Notes under the pieces: generated by a model
What the model was told of the DNA's origin: nothing
What the model saw: the letters and a program-made list of their open reading frames with translations, nothing else
The model's database searches: none
Shown here: in pieces, positions 1-3,679 of the stretch
Layout of the letters: each line of letters starts with the position of its first letter
Numbering within the stretch: the first letter of the stretch is position 1
Made by a program: the position numbers and the translations under genes
Origin: Eubacteriaceae bacterium
GTDB taxonomy: Bacteria; Bacillota; Clostridia; Eubacteriales; UBA1433
Length of the DNA: 5,662 nt
Assembly: GCA_012797825.1 (NCBI GenBank)
Contig: JAAZOI010000077.1
Coordinates: 1-5,662 of the forward strand
Direction: 5' to 3'

Positions 1-192
1 CGGTTGTTTTTCTTTTTATATTTTACTGCAAGGCTTCCCGCCATTTTCGGCGCGAGCTATATGGGCGCGGCTTTAGGCAAAGAAAATTACGGTGTGTTTA
101 TCGCGCTTGCTGCGGGAGCGGTGGCATTGATTGTTCTGGGAGTTGTGTTCAAAGACAAAATTTACGCTCTTATGAAAAAATACGAGGAATAA
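1..192 (+). CDS. C-terminal fragment of a multi-pass membrane protein, possibly VTT/TVP38 (DedA-like) family
   Basis: The reading frame is open from the first base and ends at TAA 190-192, so only the last 63 residues are seen and the start lies outside the window. The fragment begins with aromatic/aliphatic residues. It continues with an Arg-Leu-Pro turn (residues 10-12) and a Gly/Ala-rich stretch (FGASYMGAALG). A hydrophobic helix follows at about residues 31-49, then a basic tail ending KKYEE, probably cytoplasmic. A conserved Arg-x-Pro followed by a small-residue-rich re-entrant segment and a last helix is what the C-terminus of VTT-domain (TVP38/TMEM64, SNARE-associated Golgi) proteins looks like. 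These are thought to act in membrane lipid or ion handling. Too little is present to be sure, and another polytopic transporter would fit. That it is a real integral membrane protein end is well supported; the family is a guess. An intrinsic terminator follows 24 bases downstream. Confidence 0.6.
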   Translation, partial: RLFFFLYFTARLPAIFGASYMGAALGKENYGVFIALAAGAVALIVLGVVFKDKIYALMKKYEE

Positions 193-216
193 ATAATTAG
201 TAATTAAAAAGATATT

Positions 217-245
217 AAAGCGCGCATTTAAATGCGTGTTTTTTT
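217..245 (+). terminator. Rho-independent terminator of the upstream membrane protein gene
   Basis: The arms AAAGCGCGCA and TGCGTG(TTTT) pair through a GC-rich core CGCGCA/TGCGTG (one G-U), with a TTTA loop, and run into seven T residues at 239-245. It begins 24 bases after the stop codon at 192. It separates the upstream gene from the AT-rich operon, which therefore needs its own promoter. Confidence 0.85.
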
Positions 246-248
246 GTA

Positions 249-277
249 TTGAATAATATTTACAAGAATATTATAAT
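249..277 (+). promoter_or_regulatory. Sigma-A-type promoter of the three-gene AT-rich operon
   Basis: TTGAAT (249-254) and a perfect TATAAT (272-277) are separated by 17 bases, the ideal spacing, and the site lies just past the preceding terminator. Transcription would start near 284, giving a leader of about 74 bases before the ATG at 358. The spacer contains AATATT-6-AATATT (255-260, 267-272), which could be an operator. In DNA this AT-rich it may equally be chance. Confidence 0.65.
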
Positions 278-357
278 TATGACAATGGGGAATATACATA
301 AAATATGATGTTTTTATAACATTGCAATAAGTAATTAGTAAATTAGAGGGGTTAAGT

Positions 358-1047
358 ATGGAAATAGCTATAGTTGTTAATACATTATTAATGCTATTTG
401 CGTTTATGATATTCATTTTAGCTTATATAAGAACTACAGGATATAAAAAATATGAAAAATTCATGCGTAATAATGAATATGCAAAAGCAATAGATTTGTT
501 GGAACAAGATAAATATAAAACGATATTTATGCAGGGGCACCATCTTAATTTAGCATATCTGTATTTTATTAACAATGATTATGACAATTATATTAAAGCT
601 AAAGAAAAAAGCGCGCATATAAATATTGCAAAAGATGATGACAGTTATTTGTGGATTGTGAATTCATCTCAAATTATAGAAATAATTCTGATGTATTTGC
701 ACGAGGATATAAACGGAGCAAATGTTGCATACGAAAAATTAATAAAAGATAATGATGAATTAGAAAAAAAATCATATTTTATTCATTTTGGAACATGGAG
801 ATTGCTTAAAGTTTTAGAAATGATATATCTGTATTACAATAGCAATTACGATAAAGCAAAACTGATTTATGAGTACATATCGTCATACACAAAAAATAAT
901 ACGGTCAGAACACTTGTCTCTTATTATGCATGCAAAATATATGAAATTGAGGGAAATTATGAAGCAATAAAAGCTATTATCGCAGATATTGATATTCAGA
1001 ATAATCCATATGGAATATACTTGGATAAGTGGAGAGCAAAACAATGA
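358..1047 (+). CDS. Membrane-anchored TPR-like helical-repeat protein, paralogue 1 (unknown function)
   Basis: This is a 229-residue protein that I do not recognise. The ATG at 358 is chosen because AGAGGGG (345-351) lies 6 bases upstream. Residues 4-24 form one hydrophobic helix with no positive charge before it and Arg/Lys-rich sequence after it (R25, K30, K31, K34). By the positive-inside rule the bulk is cytoplasmic. The rest is alpha-helical with repeated helix-turn-helix units of TPR character at about residues 33-50, 65-85, 147-176 and 186-211. Each has a turn of the type N-x-Y-x-x-A-I/K (NNEYAKAI, SNYDKAK, GNYEAIK). The protein ends in a distinctive NNPYGIYLDKWRAKQ. Its last 41 residues match the next gene's product at 30 of 41 positions, so the two are tandem paralogues. 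The stop codon overlaps the next start (ATGA), indicating a coupled operon. Base composition is extreme: 12 G+C in the 60 bases at 541-600. TPR-like units usually mediate protein-protein contacts, so a scaffold, adaptor or immunity-type role is possible, but nothing in the sequence decides between these. Confidence 0.85.
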   Translation: MEIAIVVNTLLMLFAFMIFILAYIRTTGYKKYEKFMRNNEYAKAIDLLEQDKYKTIFMQGHHLNLAYLYFINNDYDNYIKAKEKSAHINIAKDDDSYLWIVNSSQIIEIILMYLHEDINGANVAYEKLIKDNDELEKKSYFIHFGTWRLLKVLEMIYLYYNSNYDKAKLIYEYISSYTKNNTVRTLVSYYACKIYEIEGNYEAIKAIIADIDIQNNPYGIYLDKWRAKQ

Positions 1048-1049
1048 AA
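1000..1049 (+). repeat. Direct repeat copy 1: conserved gene 3' end carrying the next gene's ribosome site and start
   Basis: These 50 bases match 1779-1828 at 44 positions by hand alignment. The segment encodes the C-terminal NNPYGIYL-x-x-WR-x-KQ of one gene and, in the same bases, supplies the Shine-Dalgarno site, the ATGA overlap and the first two codons (ATGAAA) of the next. It reflects the tandem duplication that made paralogues 1 and 2. Confidence 0.85.
1031..1036 (+). promoter_or_regulatory. Ribosome binding site embedded in the end of paralogue 1, deciding the start of paralogue 2
   Basis: GGAGAG lies 7 bases before the ATG at 1044. It favours that codon over the in-frame GTG at 1029, which has no Shine-Dalgarno sequence at a suitable distance. 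The same hexamer and spacing recur before the third gene. Confidence 0.75.
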
Positions 1050-1826
1050 AAGAAAAACAATTCTCTATCAACCATAATATTAATTACTATAATTTCAGTG
1101 TTGGTATATACAACTACGTCAATAAATAATTTAAGCATAAAAATAATCTTAATTTTTTACACAATGCTGATAGTAGCAGCGTTGATAGCTGTGGGCAAAA
1201 TGTATTCCAAAATTAATAAAGAAATGGAATTTAATAAATTAATATTATATAGCGAATATAGAAAATTGGCAATTATGCTCGAACAAGATGAGGACAATAA
1301 AATGTTTGGCAAGGAGCAGGATAGAGCGAAATTTTATATATATTTTATCAGTAATAATTATGACAAATACATAAAAGCCAAAAAAATTTATATTGCAATG
1401 GATTATGAAAAGGAACCGGAAATATATTTTGTGATATCTAATTTGCTTAAAATCACAGAAATGATTTTTATGTATCTGCATGAAGAAGTTGATAATGCAA
1501 ATGAATTGTACGAGAAATATTCACAAAAGATTATAGACAATGATAAAAAACTTAATGAAATTGATATAAAAACATGGGAGTTATTACAGGTTTTAAAAAT
1601 GATACATGAATATAATAACGGCAATTTAAATGAAGCTAAAGAAATGTATAAGCGCATTTCAATATACGCATATAACAATACTGTTAAAACATTGATTTCA
1701 TATTATATGTGCAGAATATACGAAGTTGAGGGAAATACAGAAGCCATAAAACATATCCTTATTGATACTGATATCCAAAATAATCCATACGGAATATATT
1801 TGAATAGATGGAGAGTAAAACAATGA
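1044..1826 (+). CDS. Membrane-anchored TPR-like helical-repeat protein, paralogue 2 (unknown function)
   Basis: This is a 260-residue protein of no family I can name. It starts at ATG 1044, overlapping the previous stop by four bases. An in-frame GTG at 1029 would add five residues but lacks a ribosome site. The N-terminus is MKKKNN, followed by two hydrophobic helices (about residues 11-27 and 31-53) joined by a short polar loop. With lysines on both flanks, this predicts a hairpin with both ends and the large domain in the cytoplasm, matching the predicted topology of paralogue 1. TPR-like units lie at about 66-81, 96-115, 178-207 and 217-242. Shared landmarks with paralogue 1 include NNYDKYIKAK (104-113), IFMYLHEEV (141-149), NNTVKTLISYY (211-221) and the C-terminal DIQNNPYGIYLNRWRVKQ. 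The main difference is the extra transmembrane helix and a diverged N-terminal third. Composition is again about 20% GC (12 of 60 at 1321-1380). Duplication followed by divergence suggests selection for variants or hetero-oligomers, but this is inference. Confidence 0.85.
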   Translation: MKKKNNSLSTIILITIISVLVYTTTSINNLSIKIILIFYTMLIVAALIAVGKMYSKINKEMEFNKLILYSEYRKLAIMLEQDEDNKMFGKEQDRAKFYIYFISNNYDKYIKAKKIYIAMDYEKEPEIYFVISNLLKITEMIFMYLHEEVDNANELYEKYSQKIIDNDKKLNEIDIKTWELLQVLKMIHEYNNGNLNEAKEMYKRISIYAYNNTVKTLISYYMCRIYEVEGNTEAIKHILIDTDIQNNPYGIYLNRWRVKQ

Positions 1827-1828
1827 AA
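1779..1828 (+). repeat. Direct repeat copy 2: conserved gene 3' end carrying the next gene's ribosome site and start
   Basis: This is the partner of 1000-1049, with six differences in 50 bases. The GGAGAG, the AAAACAATGAAA junction and the coding content are all kept, although the downstream genes (paralogue 2 and the unrelated third gene) differ. Confidence 0.85.
1810..1815 (+). promoter_or_regulatory. Ribosome binding site embedded in the end of paralogue 2, deciding the start of the third gene
   Basis: GGAGAG lies 7 bases before the ATG at 1823. An in-frame ATG at 1808 would add five residues, but it overlaps this site and has no purine-rich ribosome site of its own, so 1823 is preferred. 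Confidence 0.75.
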
Positions 1829-2467
1829 TCTGTTTATAGAAAGAGTATTATAATCATCGCAATATTTGTAATATTTTTAGCTGTTACGCAATGGATATTA
1901 TGGTATCATGCGTCCGAGAAATATATTCCTCCACATGATTATCCTACATATGATTCCCTGGAACAGTATACTAAAGAAAACACTAATTCGCAAAATTTAT
2001 ATAAAATTATTGCAAAAAATGAAGATTATGCAGTCAGTTTAGTGTATAGTAATGATTCTTCTGATTTACAAATATTATCAAAAATACAAAACGGAAAATG
2101 GCAACTATTAATCAGAGATTATGACTATAAAATTAAATTTTATGCGTACAAGAATGTTAACCGTGATTTTCATTTTATTGATTTTTTTACATTATTAAAT
2201 AATAATACGAAAATTGTTGTAGTTGAAAAAGCTGTAAACAGTACAACAATCGGAGAGTATGTTCCTGATGAAAAAATAGAAAAGTTTAAAAACATAAGCG
2301 ACTCACAAAATACAATATTTAATTTCGCTGCAAAGCCGAGCAGAGAAATACATGCTATATATACATATTATGTTGGCTTTATTGATAATTTTGACAAAGA
2401 TACATATACACTTTACATAAACGATAAAGCATATCCATACAAGCAATGGAAAAAGTTACTCAGATAA
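1823..2467 (+). CDS. Single-pass membrane protein with predicted extracytoplasmic domain (unknown function)
   Basis: This is a 214-residue protein that I do not recognise, not related by eye to its two upstream neighbours. Its ATG overlaps the preceding stop (ATGA, 1823-1826), so it is probably translated by coupling. The N-terminus MKSVYRKS is basic and is followed by a hydrophobic helix at about residues 8-28. By charge this gives an inside-to-outside signal anchor. There is no lipobox cysteine and no obvious signal peptidase site, so it probably stays membrane-tethered. The outer part (about 29-214) begins with a Pro/Tyr-rich linker (KYIPPHDYPTYD). It is a mixed alpha/beta-looking, Tyr/Asn/Lys-rich domain without any cysteine, with short beta-like segments such as KIVVVEKAV (130-138) and TYTLYIN (194-200). 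It is as AT-rich as the operon (11 G+C in 60 at 2161-2220). Paired with two cytoplasm-facing repeat proteins, it could be the outward-facing component of a membrane complex; this is inference from topology and linkage only. Confidence 0.8.
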   Translation: MKSVYRKSIIIIAIFVIFLAVTQWILWYHASEKYIPPHDYPTYDSLEQYTKENTNSQNLYKIIAKNEDYAVSLVYSNDSSDLQILSKIQNGKWQLLIRDYDYKIKFYAYKNVNRDFHFIDFFTLLNNNTKIVVVEKAVNSTTIGEYVPDEKIEKFKNISDSQNTIFNFAAKPSREIHAIYTYYVGFIDNFDKDTYTLYINDKAYPYKQWKKLLR

Positions 2468-2510
2468 TTAATTCCCATTAACCACTATATAAATTAGCAA
2501 AAAATCAGAT

Positions 2511-2535
2511 ATGCGTTAGCACGCATTTATTATTA
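2511..2535 (+). terminator. Probable weak terminator of the AT-rich operon
   Basis: ATGCGT (2511-2516) and ACGCAT (2521-2526) form a perfect 6-bp stem with a TAGC tetraloop. It is followed by TTATTATTA rather than an unbroken T run. It sits 43 bases after the stop of the third gene, the right place for the operon end. The interrupted U tract makes it a weak candidate. Confidence 0.45.
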
Positions 2536-2544
2536 GTGCACTAA
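2533..2544. repeat. Perfect 12-bp palindrome
   Basis: TTAGTGCACTAA is self-complementary with no spacer, the form typical of a binding site for a dimeric regulator. It lies between the operon end and the DUF1893 gene, 95 bases before the latter's start. No promoter could be tied to it, so a role as operator is only a suggestion. Confidence 0.4.
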
Positions 2545-2561
2545 ATTATCGATTAATGTAT

Positions 2562-2599
2562 TTACTTTTTTATAAAATTATGGTTTTATAAGAAAGTAA
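2562..2599. repeat. 16-bp inverted repeat upstream of the DUF1893 gene
   Basis: The arms at 2562-2577 and 2584-2599 are complementary over 16 positions (15 Watson-Crick plus one G-U in RNA), with a 6-base loop TTATGG. No T run or second GC-rich stem follows, so it does not look like an ordinary terminator. It lies 39 bases before the DUF1893 start codon and could be an mRNA 5' structure or a protein-binding dyad. I see no convincing -35/-10 pair for the gene between 2468 and 2638. Confidence 0.6.
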
Positions 2600-2638
2600 T
2601 TTATTTACGGTAAAAATAATATATAGGAAGTAAAAATT

Positions 2639-3070
2639 ATGATTGAAATAGATGTTGCAAAAAAACTTATGAAGGATTGTTTCTATACTTGCGTGCTATG
2701 CAAAGGCGATAAACTTCACATAAGCCAAAAAAGCGGCGTTGCGCCTATGATGGAATTTATTGAAAAGGGAATTGATTTAAAAGGCTTCTCCGTTTCCGAT
2801 AAAGTAGTCGGAAAAGCGGTAGCTTTATTATTTGTTCTTGCAGGCGTTACCGAAGTGTACGCCGAAGTGATAAGCAAACACGCAATAGCAGTTTTGGAGA
2901 AAAACAATATAGCTTTTTCGTTTGAAAAAGAAGTTGATAATATAATAAACCGCAAGGGCGACGGCTTGTGCCCGATGGAAGAAGCAACCTTGAATATTGA
3001 CGATCCCAAAGAAGCGTATGAAGCGATAAAGGCAAAGCTGGAATTCTTTAAGGCGCAAAAACAGGGCTGA
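2639..3070 (+). CDS. DUF1893 (TM1506-like) family protein, cytidine-deaminase-like fold
   Basis: This is a soluble protein of 143 residues, close to the family's usual size. AGGAAG (2625-2630) lies 8 bases before the ATG. Family hallmarks as I recall them are all present: an N-terminal TCVL strand (C18), a GVAP segment (33-36), DKVVGKAVALL (54-64) and VYAEVISKHA (73-82). They are followed by the block NRKGDGLCPME (104-114) and a closing acidic DDPKEAYEAI helix. The Thermotoga maritima member TM1506 has a solved structure classed with the cytidine deaminase-like fold. However, the canonical HxE/PCxxC zinc site of true deaminases is not evident here, so enzymatic activity is unproven. The invariant-looking Asp54, Lys55, Lys59, Arg105, Cys111 and Glu114 are the obvious candidate functional residues. 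Additional cysteines C14 and C21 give a C-x3-C-x2-C cluster near the N-terminus. It appears to be a single-gene unit ending in the terminator at 3117-3150. Confidence 0.88.
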   Translation: MIEIDVAKKLMKDCFYTCVLCKGDKLHISQKSGVAPMMEFIEKGIDLKGFSVSDKVVGKAVALLFVLAGVTEVYAEVISKHAIAVLEKNNIAFSFEKEVDNIINRKGDGLCPMEEATLNIDDPKEAYEAIKAKLEFFKAQKQG

Positions 3071-3116
3071 AATTTACTGCCGTAAGAAATCTGATATTTA
3101 ATAAGAATACAAAATA

Positions 3117-3150
3117 AAAACACACGGAATACGTACCGTGTGTTTTATTT
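3117..3150. terminator. Bidirectional intrinsic terminator between convergent genes
   Basis: AAAACACACGG (3117-3127) and CCGTGTGTTTT (3136-3146) form a perfect 11-bp stem around an 8-base loop. T-rich sequence follows on both strands: TTTTATTTTAT rightward, and TTTTTATTTTG reading leftward. It therefore ends both the DUF1893 transcript (stop at 3070) and the leftward cold-shock transcript (stop at 3161). Confidence 0.93.
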
Positions 3151-3160
3151 TATAATGGTT

Positions 3161-3376
3161 TTATCTTATTACAGAAACGTTAACAGCTCTGAGTTTTTTG
3201 CTGTTTTTCGGGTCTGTTTCAGTATCAAATGTTACTTTTTGACCTTCAGTAAGCGATTTATAACCGTTTGAAACTATTGACGAAAAATGTACAAATACAT
3301 CTTCCGAACCGTTATCGTTGGAAATAAATCCATAACCTTTTTCTGAGTTAAACCATTTTACAGTACCGTAATTCAT
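3161..3376 (-). CDS. csp: Cold-shock domain protein (CspA family), RNA chaperone
   Basis: This 71-residue protein is slightly longer than the 65-70 typical of the family. It is a single OB-fold that binds single-stranded RNA and DNA in the cytoplasm. It melts mRNA structure and can act in antitermination. The start MNYGTVKWFN contains the conserved Lys-Trp-Phe. RNP1 is KGYGFIS (13-19) and RNP2 is VFVHF (27-31), followed by the usual LTEGQKVTF (42-50) strand. The start at 3376 is preceded by a perfect AGGAGG (3384-3389 on this strand), 7 bases away. An in-frame ATG at 3406 would add ten residues, but it would place that ribosome site inside the coding region and has none of its own. The substitution of Tyr for one of the RNP1 Phe residues is common in the family. 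Transcription should start near 3489 from a consensus promoter, leaving a leader of about 110 bases with marked secondary structure. Confidence 0.97.
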   Translation of the reverse strand: MNYGTVKWFNSEKGYGFISNDNGSEDVFVHFSSIVSNGYKSLTEGQKVTFDTETDPKNSKKLRAVNVSVIR

Positions 3377-3410
3377 ATAGGCACCTCCTGCATTTATTGT
3401 ACCCATATAA

Positions 3411-3468
3411 AAACAAAAAACTCACATTTCGCAATCATCAACTAACAATGACTTACAAAATTGTGAGT
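3411..3468 (-). promoter_or_regulatory. Terminator-like hairpin in the cold-shock gene leader
   Basis: On the minus strand ACTCACA (3468-3462) pairs with TGTGAGT (3426-3420). After one mismatch up to three further pairs can form, and the long loop can hold a small stem (GTCAT/ATGAT). The closing arm runs directly into TTTTTTGTTT (3420-3411). A stem followed by U-rich sequence within about 80 bases of the predicted start, ahead of the Shine-Dalgarno site, resembles an attenuator or thermosensitive leader. A small RNA ending here is the alternative. The stem is short and AT-containing, so strength is uncertain. Confidence 0.5.
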
Positions 3469-3495
3469 GCATGGCAATATTTTGAATACTGTGAT

Positions 3496-3524
3496 AGTAT
3501 ATGCTGTTATGCGCGTTTTGTCAA
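3496..3524 (-). promoter_or_regulatory. csp: Near-consensus sigma-A promoter of the cold-shock gene
   Basis: Reading leftward, a perfect TTGACA (3524-3519), a 17-base spacer and TATACT (3501-3496) match sigma-A in eleven of twelve positions. The predicted start is near 3489. This is the strongest promoter in the window, as expected for an abundant cold-shock protein. Confidence 0.85.
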
Positions 3525-3545
3525 TAAATTTTTTGTATGTATAAT
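3518..3545 (+). promoter_or_regulatory. Divergent promoter P1 of the dehydrogenase-kinase operon
   Basis: TTGTCA (3518-3523), a 16-base spacer and a perfect TATAAT (3540-3545) point rightward. The -35 hexamer shares bases 3519-3523 with the cold-shock -35 on the other strand, so the two promoters are interlocked. The start would fall near 3552, leaving a leader of about 128 bases before the ATG at 3680. Confidence 0.65.
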
Positions 3546-3554
3546 GTTTGAGTT

Positions 3555-3578
3555 TGATGTTATATTATTTTAACATCA
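3555..3578. repeat. 8-bp inverted repeat just after the P1 start, possible operator
   Basis: TGATGTTA (3555-3562) and TAACATCA (3571-3578) are perfect complements around an 8-base AT loop. The position, immediately downstream of the predicted P1 start, is typical of a repressor site. It could instead be a weak hairpin at the 5' end of the mRNA. Confidence 0.5.
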
Positions 3579-3595
3579 TTTGATATACTAATTGC

Positions 3596-3624
3596 TTGAA
3601 TAATTTACCGTATAGTAATATTAT
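3596..3624 (+). promoter_or_regulatory. Possible second promoter P2 of the dehydrogenase-kinase operon
   Basis: TTGAAT (3596-3601), 17 bases and TATTAT (3619-3624) form a fair sigma-A match with a start near 3631 and a leader of about 50 bases. The surrounding DNA is very AT-rich, so chance similarity is a real possibility. Confidence 0.4.
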
Positions 3625-3679
3625 ATCTCTAAATGTAAATAAATTGAATTTAAATATTTGAATTTTTAAGGAGCTTTAA

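Noticed and set aside
228..416. Minus-strand open frame over the terminator and promoter region
   Set aside because: It overlaps a clear terminator, a promoter and the start of paralogue 1, and its translation is low-complexity AT-rich sequence.
1029..1043. GTG at 1029 as start of paralogue 2
   Set aside because: It has no ribosome site at a proper distance, while the ATG at 1044 has GGAGAG 7 bases upstream and the same junction design as the next gene.
1808..1822. ATG at 1808 as start of the third gene
   Set aside because: It overlaps the ribosome site itself and lacks one of its own; ATG 1823 repeats the ATGA overlap seen at 1044.
2517..2544. CIRCE-like heat-shock operator (TTAGCAC ... 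GTGC-CTAA)
   Set aside because: The right half reads GTGCACTAA instead of GAGTGCTAA, so the halves are not inverted repeats of each other; the symmetry belongs to a separate 12-bp palindrome and a separate hairpin.
2716..3123. Minus-strand open frame across the DUF1893 gene
   Set aside because: It is antisense to a well-supported family protein and has no recognisable product; it crosses the terminator region.
3377..3406. Longer cold-shock protein starting at the upstream in-frame ATG (3406)
   Set aside because: The added ten residues are not family sequence, and the perfect AGGAGG would fall inside the coding region.
3644..3665. Direct repeat TTGAATTT (3644-3651 and 3658-3665) before the dehydrogenase
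   Set aside because: Eight-base AT-only-plus-one-G repeats are expected by chance in this composition and nothing else marks them.
3546..3679. SAM (S-box) or other riboswitch in the dehydrogenase operon leader
   Set aside because: Suspected because of the yoaD-yoaC resemblance, but no conserved S-box motifs or terminator/antiterminator pair are visible, only one 8-bp dyad.
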